Shown: positions 9,305 through 17,412 of the stretch, piece by piece
How positions within the stretch are numbered: position 1 is the first letter of the stretch
Layout: each line of letters starts with the position of its first letter
From: Nitrospirillum amazonense
GTDB lineage: Bacteria; Pseudomonadota; Alphaproteobacteria; Azospirillales; Azospirillaceae
Assembly: GCF_007828045.1 (NCBI RefSeq)
Contig: NZ_VITN01000037.1
Coordinates: 1 to 36,581, forward strand
Direction: 5' to 3'
Length of the DNA stretch: 36,581 bases
Position numbers and translations under genes: made by a program
Notes under the pieces: model-generated
The model's database searches: none
What the model was told of the DNA's origin: nothing
What the model saw: the letters and a program-made list of their open reading frames with translations, nothing else

Positions 9305-10023
9305 GCGGCCAGCCAGGCGACAGCGTCGGAGGCGGAGTAGAGCCGGGGTGCCGTTCCGGCCGCCGGCCGATCGACCATGACCACGGGCAGACCCAAGGAT
9401 CGTGCGGCTTGCAGCTTGGCCGCCGTGGCATCGCCGCCGCTGTTCTTGGTCACCAGGGTGCCGACGCCGTGGGCGCGCATCAGATCCATTTCCCCCGCCG
9501 CCGTGTAGGGCCCCCGATCCAACACCAGGACTGCGCCGGCCGGCAGGACATCCGGCGGGTCCACCGCCCGCACCAGGAATCGACGATCCATGGCCAGGAA
9601 GGGCTCCAGCTCCTGCCGCCCCACGGTGAGGAAGACGGTGTCGGGCAAACCGGCGAGCGCCTGGGCGGCGGCGGCCATGGTGGGCACCACGCGCCAGTCA
9701 TCGCCCGCGCCGGCCGTCCAGGGGCGGCGGGTCAGCACGACCAGGGGAACGTGGGCGGCGGCGCAGGCCGCCTCGGCATTGACGCTGATTTGGGCGGCGA
9801 AGGGATGGGTGGCGTCGATGACGGCCCGAACGCCCTCCGCCCGCAGATAGTCCGCCAGGCCCGCAACGCCGCCGAAGCCACCAATGCGGGTGGGCAAGGG
9901 CTGCGGTGCGGGGTCGCGCGTACGGCCGGCCAGCGACAGCGTGGCCCGGAAACGATCGTCACCCGCCAGCAGGCCCGCCAGTTGTCGCGCCTCCGTCGTG
10001 CCGCCCAGGACCAGTACCCGCAT
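9283..10023 (-). CDS. cobK: CobK, precorrin-6A reductase
   Basis: 246-aa NADPH-dependent reductase of precorrin-6A to precorrin-6B. Visible: N-terminal Rossmann segment VLVLGGTTEARQLAG, DATHPFAAQIS, and the C-terminal block VTKNSGGDATAAKLQAA followed by LPVVMVDRP. The gene lies on the minus strand inside an otherwise plus-strand series. It converges on cobJ with a 22-bp overlap and diverges from cobL with only 29 bp between start codons. It must therefore have its own promoter, either in that gap or within the cobL 5' region. Confidence 0.94.
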   Translation of the reverse strand: MRVLVLGGTTEARQLAGLLAGDDRFRATLSLAGRTRDPAPQPLPTRIGGFGGVAGLADYLRAEGVRAVIDATHPFAAQISVNAEAACAAAHVPLVVLTRRPWTAGAGDDWRVVPTMAAAAQALAGLPDTVFLTVGRQELEPFLAMDRRFLVRAVDPPDVLPAGAVLVLDRGPYTAAGEMDLMRAHGVGTLVTKNSGGDATAAKLQAARSLGLPVVMVDRPAAGTAPRLYSASDAVAWLAAHGTSAE

Positions 10024-10052
10024 CGCCCCATCCCCGTTCCGGTGTGCCGGCC

Positions 10053-11291
10053 ATGACTAGCACCGGCACCCCCTGGCTGACCATTCCCTGGCTGACCATT
10101 GTCGGTATTAGCGAGAATGGATGGGATGGCCTTTCCCCCGCCGCCCGCGCCGCCGTGACCGGATCCGGCCTGCTGGTCGGAGGCACCCGTCACCTGGCCC
10201 TGGTGCCGAAGACGGCGGGGCAGGAGTACCTGGCCTGGCCCAGCCCGATCAGCGATGCCTTCCCCACCCTGCTGGCCCGGCGCGGCCAGGCGGTGACCGT
10301 GCTGGCCAGTGGTGATCCGCAGTGGTTCGGCATCGGCGCCACGCTGGCCCGCCTGGTGCCGGCGGCGGAAACGCGGGTGTTGCCGGCGCCCGGCGCCTTC
10401 ACCCTGGCGGCGTCCCGCCTGGGCTGGGCGCTGCAGGACGTGGCCTGCCTGTCGCTGCACGGCCGCCCGCTGGAGACCGTCATCCCCCACCTGTTCCCAG
10501 GGGCCCGCCTGCTGCTGCTCAGCTGGGACGGCATCACGCCGGCCAAGCTGGCGGCCCTGCTGCGCCAGCGCGGCTTCGGCCCCAGCACGCTCACGGTGCT
10601 GGAGGCCATGGGCGGCCCCCGCGAGCGGGTGAGCACCGCCCCGGCCGATGCCTGGCCGGACGGCGATATCCAGGACCTGAACACCATCGCGCTGACCTGC
10701 GCCATCGCCCCCGGCGCCCGGGTGCTGCCGCGCAGCCCGGGATTGCCCGACGACTGGTTCCAGCACGACGGCAAGGTCACCAAGCGCGAGGTGCGCGCCG
10801 TCGCCCTGTCGCACCTGGCGCCGGGCCGGGGGGAGATGCTGTGGGACGTGGGCGCCGGGTCCGGGTCCATCGCCATCGAATGGCTGCTGGCCGACCCCGC
10901 CAACCATGCCGTGGCGGTGGAGGACAGGGCCGACCGCATGGCCGCCATCCGCGCCAATGCCCTGGCCTTCGGCGTTCCCAACCTGGCGTCCCGCGAGGGG
11001 GCGGCACCCGACGCCCTGGCCGACCTGCCGCGACCGGATGCCGTCTTCATCGGTGGCGGCCTGACCTGTCCCGGCGTGGTCGAGGCATGCTGGCAGGCCC
11101 TGCGCCCCGGCGGGCGGCTGGTGGCCACGGCCGTGACCCTGGAGACGGAGGCGGATCTTGTCCGCTGGCAAGCCACGCTGGGCGGATCGCTCACCCGCCT
11201 GTCGGTGGAACGCGCCGCCCCCCTGGGCGGCTTTCGCGGCTGGCGGCCCCTGATGCCCGTCACCCTGTGGCGGGCGGAGAAGCCACTATGA
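10053..11291 (+). CDS. cobL: CobL, precorrin-6B C5,15-methyltransferase (decarboxylating)
   Basis: 412-aa fusion of a CbiE-like tetrapyrrole methylase (about residues 10-205) and a CbiT-like Rossmann methyltransferase (about 225-412, SAM loop DVGAGSGS at 265-272). It methylates C5 and C15 and decarboxylates the C12 side chain, giving precorrin-8X. ATG 10053 is the first usable start. The N-terminus contains a perfect 15-bp tandem duplication (10071-10100) that repeats PWLTI immediately before the conserved VGISENG loop. The stop overlaps the cobE start by 4 bp. Confidence 0.94.
   Translation: MTSTGTPWLTIPWLTIVGISENGWDGLSPAARAAVTGSGLLVGGTRHLALVPKTAGQEYLAWPSPISDAFPTLLARRGQAVTVLASGDPQWFGIGATLARLVPAAETRVLPAPGAFTLAASRLGWALQDVACLSLHGRPLETVIPHLFPGARLLLLSWDGITPAKLAALLRQRGFGPSTLTVLEAMGGPRERVSTAPADAWPDGDIQDLNTIALTCAIAPGARVLPRSPGLPDDWFQHDGKVTKREVRAVALSHLAPGRGEMLWDVGAGSGSIAIEWLLADPANHAVAVEDRADRMAAIRANALAFGVPNLASREGAAPDALADLPRPDAVFIGGGLTCPGVVEACWQALRPGGRLVATAVTLETEADLVRWQATLGGSLTRLSVERAAPLGGFRGWRPLMPVTLWRAEKPL
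10071..10100 (+). repeat. Perfect 15-bp tandem duplication at the cobL 5' end
   Basis: The 15-mer ccctggctgaccatt occurs twice, back to back, at 10071-10085 and 10086-10100. It duplicates the residues PWLTI ahead of the first beta strand of CobL. The duplication keeps the reading frame. Confidence 0.9.
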
Positions 11292-11704
11292 CCGGCCCCT
11301 TCCCGCCCGCGCCCTGGGCAATCGGCATCGGCTGCCGTCAGGGCGTAGTCGCTGCGGAGATTCTGGAGCTACTGAGCCAGGCTTGGGCCCGTCTGGGCTG
11401 GAGCGCCCCACCCGCCGGCACGACCCTCTGCACCCTGGACCGCAAGGTCGGCGAACCCGGTCTGGTCCAAGCCGCCGTCACGCTGGGTCTGCCGTTGGTC
11501 GGCTTGGAAGAGGCCGCCTTGCGGGCCATCACTACGCCCACCCCCAGCGCCGCCACCGACCATGGCTTGCCGCCGGTGGCGGAGGCGGCGGCCCTGGCCG
11601 CCTGCGGCGCCCCCCGCAACCCGCACGCCCGCCTGGTCCTGCCCCGCATCCAGGGGCCAGGCAGCACCTGCGCCGTGGCCTGTTCCGGGAGCCCCACCCC
11701 ATGA
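11288..11704 (+). CDS. cobE: CobE, CbiG C-terminal-domain protein
   Basis: 138-aa protein with the GIGCRQGV start and the later [21 protein letters not shown] segment typical of CobE and the C-terminal domain of CbiG. CbiG opens the cobalt-precorrin-5A lactone in the anaerobic pathway; the role of free-standing CobE in aerobic clusters is not well established. The start overlaps the cobL stop and its stop overlaps the cobM start, each by 4 bp, so it is embedded in the operon. Confidence 0.88.
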   Translation: MTGPFPPAPWAIGIGCRQGVVAAEILELLSQAWARLGWSAPPAGTTLCTLDRKVGEPGLVQAAVTLGLPLVGLEEAALRAITTPTPSAATDHGLPPVAEAAALAACGAPRNPHARLVLPRIQGPGSTCAVACSGSPTP

Positions 11705-12462
11705 CCGTGCATTTCATCGGCGCCGGCCCCGGCGCGCCCGACCTGCTGACCCTGCGCGGCCGCGACCTGATCGCCCGCTGCCCCGTCTGCCTTTATGCCG
11801 GGTCGCTGGTTCCGGCCGCCGTGCTGGCCCATGCCCCGGCGGATGCCCGCATCGTTGATACCGCCCCGCTGTCGCTGGCGGAAATCGTGGCCGAGTTCCA
11901 GGCGGCGCACGCGGCCGGCCAGGATGTCGCCCGCCTGCATTCCGGCGACCTGTCGGTCTACAGCGCCCTGGGCGAGCAACTGCGGGCGCTGAAGGACCTG
12001 GGCATCCCCTACACCATCACGCCGGGCGTGCCGGCCTTCGCCGCCGCCGCCGCCGCCTTGGGCCGCGAACTGACCCTGCCCGAGGTCAGCCAGACCCTGG
12101 TCATCACCCGCACCAGCGGCCGGGCGTCGGCCATGCCGGCCAATGAGACGCTGGAGGTGCTGGGCCAATCCGGCGCCACGCTGGCCATCCACCTGTCCAT
12201 CCATGTCATCGACGACGTGGTGGCGCGCCTGACGCCGCTGTACGGCGCGGACTGCCCGGCGGCGGTGGTCTATCGCGCCTCCTGGCCCGAGGAACGTGTG
12301 TTGCGCGGCACCCTGGCGGATATCGGCGCCCAGGTGGCCGCCAACCCCATCGAGCGCACGGCCCTGATCCTGGTGGGCAAGACGCTGGGGACGGAGGATT
12401 TTCGGGCCAGCGCGCTTTACGACGCCGGCTATCAGCGCCGCTATCGCGGGAGGGGGGAGTGA
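11701..12462 (+). CDS. cobM: CobM, precorrin-4 C11-methyltransferase
   Basis: 253-aa tetrapyrrole methylase making precorrin-5 from precorrin-4. Visible: [18 protein letters not shown] at the N-terminus, [24 protein letters not shown], and [12 protein letters not shown], the signature that separates CobM/CbiF from its paralogues. It is coupled to cobE by a 4-bp overlap. The 3' end overlaps convergent cbiD by 22 bp, the same length as the cobJ/cobK overlap. Confidence 0.95.
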   Translation: MTVHFIGAGPGAPDLLTLRGRDLIARCPVCLYAGSLVPAAVLAHAPADARIVDTAPLSLAEIVAEFQAAHAAGQDVARLHSGDLSVYSALGEQLRALKDLGIPYTITPGVPAFAAAAAALGRELTLPEVSQTLVITRTSGRASAMPANETLEVLGQSGATLAIHLSIHVIDDVVARLTPLYGADCPAAVVYRASWPEERVLRGTLADIGAQVAANPIERTALILVGKTLGTEDFRASALYDAGYQRRYRGRGE

Positions 12463-13583
12463 GCCTGGCCCACGCCACCAGCCTGCCCGATGATGCCGCC
12501 CTGACGGTCGATGACCATCACGTCGATGGTGATGGGCGCGCCTTCCAGCACCCGCAGCGCCACGGCGCGTGCCATCTCCGCCACCCGGTCCGCCACCGGC
12601 AGGCCGGCGGCATCAGCCAACTGCAGCACCTCAAGCGCGGTGTTGGCGCCGCGCGCTTTGGCCACCAGATCGGACGCGGCGCCCAAATCGGCCAGCACAC
12701 CCGCCAGCCAGTCCAGGTCCACCGCGTGGCGCTTGGAATGCAAATCCATCAGCCCCTGGGCCAGCTTGCCCAGCTTGGCGAAGCCACCGGCGATGGTCAG
12801 GTGCGGCACGGGATGGCGGCGCAGGTATTTCAGCGTGCCGCCGGCGAAGTCGCCCATGTCCAGCAGCGCCTGTTCCGGCAAGCCGTAGCGGCGGGTCACC
12901 GCCGCCTCCGACGTGCGGCCGGTGCAGGCGGCGACATGAGGCAGGCCGGCGGCCCGGGCCACATCCACGCCGCGATGGATGCTGGCGATCCAGGCACCGC
13001 AGGAATAGGGCACGACGATGCCGGTGGTGCCCAGCACCGACAGGCCGCCGATGATGCCCAGGCGCGCGTTCATGGTGCGCCGGGCCAGCACCTCGCCATT
13101 GTCGATGCCGACCTCCACCACCAGGTCCGCCGGACGACCGGCGGCCTGGGCCACGGCGGTGACCGCATCGCGGATCATGGCGCGGGGCACGGGGTTGATG
13201 GCGGGCTCGCCCACCGGCAGCGGCAGGCCGGGCAAGGTCACCGTACCGACACCGGGCCCGGCGCGGAAGGTGACGCCGCTGCCCCCCACCCCCGCCGTGA
13301 CGCGCGCCCGCACCAGGGCGCCATGGGTCACGTCGGGATCGTCGCCCGCGTCCTTGATCACGCCCGCCTGGGCCCAGCCGTCACCACGCTCGGTGACGGC
13401 CAGGGCGAAGGCCGGGCGCTGCCCGCCGGGCAGGGTGATGGTCACCGGGTCCGGGAAGTCCCTGCCGAACAAGGCCGTCGTGGCCGCCGCCGCCGCCGCC
13501 GTGGCGCAGGCGCCGGTGGTCCAGCCGGGGCGCAGCGCGCGCCCTTCCGTCCCCTCCGTATCGATATCGCCGTCCACGTCCAT
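12441..13583 (-). CDS. cbiD: CbiD, (cobalt-)precorrin-5B C1-methyltransferase
   Basis: 380-aa CbiD-family protein: [18 protein letters not shown] near the N-terminus, [36 protein letters not shown] and [12 protein letters not shown]. CbiD methylates C1 in the anaerobic (cobalt-first) pathway. In the classical aerobic route this step is done by the unrelated CobF, which I do not see here, so CbiD probably acts on the metal-free intermediate. It is on the minus strand, converging on cobM and diverging from cobA. The two start codons share the palindrome CATG (13581-13584). No alternative ATG lies before the conserved core; GTG codons at residue 3 could also serve. Confidence 0.93.
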   Translation of the reverse strand: MDVDGDIDTEGTEGRALRPGWTTGACATAAAAAATTALFGRDFPDPVTITLPGGQRPAFALAVTERGDGWAQAGVIKDAGDDPDVTHGALVRARVTAGVGGSGVTFRAGPGVGTVTLPGLPLPVGEPAINPVPRAMIRDAVTAVAQAAGRPADLVVEVGIDNGEVLARRTMNARLGIIGGLSVLGTTGIVVPYSCGAWIASIHRGVDVARAAGLPHVAACTGRTSEAAVTRRYGLPEQALLDMGDFAGGTLKYLRRHPVPHLTIAGGFAKLGKLAQGLMDLHSKRHAVDLDWLAGVLADLGAASDLVAKARGANTALEVLQLADAAGLPVADRVAEMARAVALRVLEGAPITIDVMVIDRQGGIIGQAGGVGQAHSPLPR

Positions 13584-14370
13584 GACTGACCTGACCCTAC
13601 CGTCCTTGGCCTTTCCCGATTTCCAGCCCGGCGGCGTCTGGCTGGTGGGTGCGGGACCGGGCGATCCCGGCCTGCTGACGCTGTTGGCCCTGCATGCTCT
13701 ACGCCAGGCGGATCATATCGTCTACGACGCGCTGGTGGACGAGCGCATCCTGGACATGGCCAACCCCGCCGCCGTGCGGGAATTCGCGGGCAAGCGCGGC
13801 GGCCGCCCCTCACCAGCGCAGGAGGATATCAGCCTGCGCCTGGTGGAGCTGGGACGGCAAGGCCTGCGCGTGCTGCGGCTGAAGGCGGGCGACCCCTTCG
13901 TCTTCGGCCGGGGGGGTGAGGAGGCGCTGGCCCTGGTGGCCGCCGGCCTGCCCTTCCGGGTGGTGCCGGGCATCACCGCCGGGCTGGCGGGCCCCGCCTA
14001 TGCCGGCATTCCCGCCACCCACCGCACCGCCAACCAGGCCGTCATCCTGGTGACCGGCCAGTCGGCGGGTGACGGCCCGGACTGGGCGGCCCTGGCCGCC
14101 ACCAAGGCCCCCTTGATCCTGTACATGGCGTGGCGCGGCCTGGGCGGCATTGCCACGGCGTTGATGGAAGGTGGCCTGGCGGCCGATACCGCCGTGGCCG
14201 TCATCTGCGACGCCACCACCCCGCGCCAGAGAGTGTTGACCAGCACGCTGGCCCGCTGCGCCCGGGAGCTGGCGGACAGCGGACTGGCGCCACCCGCCAT
14301 CATCGTCATCGGCGCCATCGCCGAATTTCGCGGCACCCTGGACTGGCTGGGGGTGACGTCCCATGGCTGA
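13582..14370 (+). CDS. cobA: CobA, uroporphyrinogen-III C-methyltransferase (SUMT)
   Basis: 262-aa SAM:uroporphyrinogen-III methyltransferase making precorrin-2, the branch point to cobalamin and siroheme. Visible: WLVGAGPGDPGLLTLLAL, VYDALVDERIL, KRGGRPSPAQEDI and RLKAGDPFVFGRGGEE, then VVPGITAG and GIPATHR. It has no CysG-type dehydrogenase/chelatase domain. ATG 13582 overlaps the cbiD start codon on the other strand. No strong Shine-Dalgarno sequence precedes it. An upstream extension of the same frame lies entirely antisense to cbiD and is not conserved. It overlaps cobB by 8 bp. Confidence 0.95.
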   Translation: MTDLTLPSLAFPDFQPGGVWLVGAGPGDPGLLTLLALHALRQADHIVYDALVDERILDMANPAAVREFAGKRGGRPSPAQEDISLRLVELGRQGLRVLRLKAGDPFVFGRGGEEALALVAAGLPFRVVPGITAGLAGPAYAGIPATHRTANQAVILVTGQSAGDGPDWAALAATKAPLILYMAWRGLGGIATALMEGGLAADTAVAVICDATTPRQRVLTSTLARCARELADSGLAPPAIIVIGAIAEFRGTLDWLGVTSHG

Positions 14371-15694
14371 GCGCATCGCCCCGGGCCTCATCATCGCCTC
14401 ACCCGCCTCGGGCTCGGGCAAGACTACCCTGACCCTGGGCCTGCTGGCGGCCTTCCGTGCCCGGGGGCTGGACGTGCGCGCGGCCAAATCGGGGCCGGAT
14501 TACATCGATCCCGCCTTCCATGCCGCCGCCTGCGGCCGTCCCAGCCTGAACCTGGACAGCTGGGCCATGGAACCGGTCCTGGTCGATGGGCTGGCGGCCC
14601 AGGCATCGGCGGGCGGCCAATTGCTGATCTGCGAAGCGCTGATGGGCTTGTTCGACGGCGTGGCCCGCGTGGGCGCCTGGGGCAACGGCGCCACGGCCGA
14701 CCTCGCGGCCCGCACCGGCTGGCCCGTGGTGCTGGTGGTGGACGGGCGCGGGGCGTCGCAATCGGTGGCGGCCGTGGTGAAGGGCTTCGCCACCTATCGC
14801 GACGATGTGCGCGTGGCCGGCGTGGTGCTGAACAACATCGCCAGCCCCCGCCACCGCGCCCTGATCGAGGGCGCCATCGACGCCCTGGGCATTCCGGTGC
14901 TGGGCGCCCTGCCCCGCACCCCCGGCCATGCCTTGCCGGAACGGCATCTGGGCCTGGTGCAGGCGTCGGAAACCGAGGCGCTGTCCGAGCGGCTTTCCAC
15001 CCTGGGCGCCTGGGTGGAAAGCCATGTCGATCTGGACCGCCTGGCGGCCCTGGCCGTGCCCTACGCGCCGGCCGTCACCCATGCAGTCCCAACGGCCCTG
15101 CCGCCGCCGGGGCAGCGAATCGCCCTGGCCAGCGATGCGGCCTTCAGCTTCGTCTATCCGCATGTGCTGGCCGGCTGGCGGGCGGCGGGGGCGGAAGTAC
15201 TGCCCTTCGCCCCCTTGGCCGACCAGGCGCCCGATGCCGGCGCCGACGCGGTGGTGCTGCCCGGCGGCTATCCCGAACTGCACGCCGGCCGCCTGGCGGC
15301 GGCGCGCACCTTCAAGGCCGGGATGCGGCGTCTGGCCGCCCGGGGTGCGGCCATCTTCGGGGAATGCGGCGGCTACATGACCCTGGGCGAGGTGCTGGTG
15401 GACGCGGAAAGCCAGGCGCATGAGATGCTGGGCCTGCTCTCCGTCCAGACCAGCTTCGCCAAGCGCAAGCTGCACCTGGGCTATCGCCGGGTCACCACCC
15501 TGGCCGACATGGCCCTGGGCCCGGCCGGCAGCCGCTTCCGCGGTCACGAATTCCATTACGCGAGCGTCCTGACCGCCGGCGCCGATGCGCCCCTGCTGAC
15601 CGCCGAGGCCGCCGATGGCACCGACCTGGGCCCCTTGGGCAGCCGTCGGGGCAGCGTGGCGGGGTCCTTCCTGCATCTGATCGCAAGGGGCTGA
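14363..15694 (+). CDS. cobB: CobB, hydrogenobyrinic acid a,c-diamide synthase
   Basis: 443-aa glutamine-dependent amidotransferase that amidates the a and c side chains of hydrogenobyrinic acid, preparing the substrate of the CobNST chelatase. The N-terminal DethiobiotinSynthetase-like domain has the P-loop PASGSGKT (residues 14-21) and KSGPDYIDPAFH. The C-terminal class I glutaminase-like domain has LPGGYPELHA, the nucleophile Cys335 in GECGGYM, and GHEFHYAS. The start overlaps cobA by 8 bp. It is the last plus-strand gene of the corrin locus; its stop codon lies in a stem-loop shared with the converging LysR remnant. Confidence 0.95.
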   Translation: MAERIAPGLIIASPASGSGKTTLTLGLLAAFRARGLDVRAAKSGPDYIDPAFHAAACGRPSLNLDSWAMEPVLVDGLAAQASAGGQLLICEALMGLFDGVARVGAWGNGATADLAARTGWPVVLVVDGRGASQSVAAVVKGFATYRDDVRVAGVVLNNIASPRHRALIEGAIDALGIPVLGALPRTPGHALPERHLGLVQASETEALSERLSTLGAWVESHVDLDRLAALAVPYAPAVTHAVPTALPPPGQRIALASDAAFSFVYPHVLAGWRAAGAEVLPFAPLADQAPDAGADAVVLPGGYPELHAGRLAAARTFKAGMRRLAARGAAIFGECGGYMTLGEVLVDAESQAHEMLGLLSVQTSFAKRKLHLGYRRVTTLADMALGPAGSRFRGHEFHYASVLTAGADAPLLTAEAADGTDLGPLGSRRGSVAGSFLHLIARG

Positions 15695-15713
15695 CGGATC
15701 TTTCTCAGCCCCT
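15686..15713. terminator. Stem-loop between cobB and the LysR remnant
   Basis: AGGGGCTGA at 15686-15694 pairs perfectly with TCAGCCCCT at 15705-15713 across a 10-nt loop. The 5' arm contains the cobB stop and the 3' arm the stop of the opposite-strand LysR remnant. No clear T tract follows on either strand, so termination is possible but not certain. Confidence 0.45.
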
Positions 15714-15994
15714 GGTCAACAACTCCGCCAGCAGCGGATTGGGGATGCGGCGTTCCAGCGTCACGGCCAGGAAACTTTCGACCACGCTGGGCAGGCGCCC
15801 GGCCCCACCAGCCCGCCATTGCCCAACTCGTCCCTCACCACGATGGGGGGAATGACGGCCAAGCCGGCATCCTCACGCACCATGAGACGGATCATGGCCA
15901 TGTCGTCCACCTCGGCCGCGATGCGCTCCGTGATGCCGTGGTGGAGGGCAACGGCGGCATGCTGCGCACCGGCCTGCCCCGGCAAGCCGTCCAT
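15705..15994 (-). pseudogene. LysR-family regulator, C-terminal remnant
   Basis: Read on the minus strand, the frame HGITERIAAEVDDMAMIRLM followed by VREDAGLAVIPPIVVRDEL matches the effector-domain end of NhaR-like LysR regulators. The expected C-terminus, SFLAVTLERRIPNPLLAELL and a stop at 15705-15707, is present but one base out of frame. A single-base deletion near 15803 (in LVGPG) separates the two parts. The DNA-binding N-terminal two thirds, including the HTH, are missing; 15995-16149 shows only noise. This is a recent-looking pseudogene, since the two halves remain well conserved. Confidence 0.72.
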
Positions 15995-16149
15995 GACGGG
16001 GAACGGCTGGGGCGAAGCCCCACCCGCTCCTTCAGCACCAGGCCGCGATGGACATGGGGTGGAGCCGTCCTGCGCAGGGACCGCCCCTTTCTACGGTCGG
16101 TGGCGGATCGCTGTCATCGACCGGTCATGAATGGCTGCCCGGCGTGACA

Positions 16150-16974
16150 TCAGAACAGCGCCGGCCGGTCACCCCGGCGCAGAGCCTGCAGGTCGCGGGA
16201 CTGCGCCCGTTCGCACAACCAGCCATAGCCCAGGCCCAGCGCCGCCCAGAGGGTGGCATGGATGCCCCAGGAGGCGATGCGGAAACGCCACAGCAGCTGG
16301 GCCGGGAATATCTCCGGCACCTCGTTCACCTCGGGCAGGGCATATCCCGCCACGACCATGACCACCAGGAACAGGGCTCCGCCAGCGAGGCTGGCATTCC
16401 AGGCACCCCAGCGGGCGGCCAACCGGCGGGCCATGACCACGGCTGCCACCATGGCGGCGACGGACAGGATCAGCAGGATGAAGAATAGGGCGGTGCGCTG
16501 CTGAATGGTGTCGGGGTCGCCCACCGCCGGGGGATTGGCCGGATACTTGAAGGCCGGCACCAGGACCACGGCGAGGAAGCCCAGAAGGGCCAGGACGGCG
16601 GCCAGCCCGCGCGGCCCCAGGGTGCCCATGCGGCCCTGGGCGTAGGCATAGGTCAGGGCGAACAGGCCGCCCACGGCGGCGCCATAGACCAGCAAGCCGG
16701 TCAGCAGGCCCCAGCCGCTTTGCGTGCCGCGGCTGAACAGTTCCTCCTCCTCATCCGCCGCCTGGGTGTCATGATGATGATGGCTGTGCCCCGCCTCAAC
16801 GGTGTCAGGGGCGGCGCCCGCGTCATGATGCCCATGCCCCCCGGTCACCTGGGCCGCCTCGACGGCGATGGCGCGTTCGACCGGTGGCTCGCCGATCAGC
16901 GTGGCCACGCCGAAGGCAAGCAACCCCGCCAGGATGCCGATGAGCATCCCGCGGGCGAGATAAATTCCAACCAT
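16150..16974 (-). CDS. cbtA: CbtA, cobalt transporter subunit
   Basis: 274-aa inner-membrane protein of the CbtA family, found next to cobalamin genes in alphaproteobacteria and predicted to import cobalt with CbtB. It starts with a TM segment (about residues 5-27), then a His-rich loop (HGHH at 47-50 and HSHHHH at 63-68) that probably binds metal, then about four more hydrophobic segments separated by short loops. The motif ALPEVNEVPE precedes the last TM region. It follows cbtB by 21 bp and should share the riboswitch-controlled transcript. Transport of cobalt is inferred from family and context. Confidence 0.9.
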   Translation of the reverse strand: MVGIYLARGMLIGILAGLLAFGVATLIGEPPVERAIAVEAAQVTGGHGHHDAGAAPDTVEAGHSHHHHDTQAADEEEELFSRGTQSGWGLLTGLLVYGAAVGGLFALTYAYAQGRMGTLGPRGLAAVLALLGFLAVVLVPAFKYPANPPAVGDPDTIQQRTALFFILLILSVAAMVAAVVMARRLAARWGAWNASLAGGALFLVVMVVAGYALPEVNEVPEIFPAQLLWRFRIASWGIHATLWAALGLGYGWLCERAQSRDLQALRRGDRPALF

Positions 16975-16995
16975 GATGGCGAGGGTCCGCCCGCC

Positions 16996-17214
16996 TTAGT
17001 GGCAGGGGAAGCCCAGCAGGTGGCGGGCGTCGTGCACGAACTCATGCACTTCGCGGCCCTGGATCAGGGAGGTGGCGCCCTGCTCCGCCCCCACGAAATA
17101 GACCATCAGCACCAGCAGCAGCCCGCCGAACACGGCCCAGGGCAGCAGTTCAGCAGCGGAGATCACCGGCAGGGCGACGGCGGGGGTGCCAGAATGGGTG
17201 GTGGCGTGGGCCAT
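16996..17214 (-). CDS. cbtB: CbtB, cobalt transporter subunit
   Basis: 72-aa single-pass membrane protein with one TM segment (about residues 22-42, ELLPWAVFGGLLLVLMVYFV). It ends in the family's C-terminal histidine motif HEFVHDARHLLGFPCH, a likely metal ligand set. ATG 17214 has an AGGGAG ribosome binding site. It is the first gene downstream of the cobalamin riboswitch. CbtB is paired with CbtA in known loci. Confidence 0.92.
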   Translation of the reverse strand: MAHATTHSGTPAVALPVISAAELLPWAVFGGLLLVLMVYFVGAEQGATSLIQGREVHEFVHDARHLLGFPCH

Positions 17215-17249
17215 GAAAAACGCTCCCTGGGATTACGCGTCCCGTATGC

Positions 17250-17396
17250 GGTCTGTGTCATGCGACGGGGGGTCTGGCTTCCGCACGCCCTGGAAAGGCT
17301 TGGGCGTTCGGTTACAGTGGCGCGACCGTGCCGGATTTGCACCGGCTTCCCCCATGCGCGGGCGATCCGTGGATGGTAGGGAGGGGCGGCACCGCA
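17250..17396 (-). promoter_or_regulatory. Cobalamin riboswitch upstream of cbtBA
   Basis: On the minus strand the leader shows the class signatures in order: GGTGCC near the 5' end (17393-17388); GGGAAGCCGGTGCAAATCCG followed by GCACGGTCGCGCCACTGT (about 17351-17314); then the B12 box as GGAAGCCAGACCCCCCGTC (about 17283-17265). It ends about 35 nt before the cbtB start, so it can mask or expose the ribosome binding site. Adenosylcobalamin should repress the transporter. No similar element is visible before cobW or cobN. Confidence 0.92.
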
Positions 17397-17412
17397 TTCA
17401 AGGACTATCTCC

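Noticed and set aside
9732-11171. 479-aa minus-strand open frame over cobK/cobL
   Set aside because: Antisense to the well-conserved CobL and out of frame with CobK; its repetitive Gln/Gly/Arg composition is typical of shadows.
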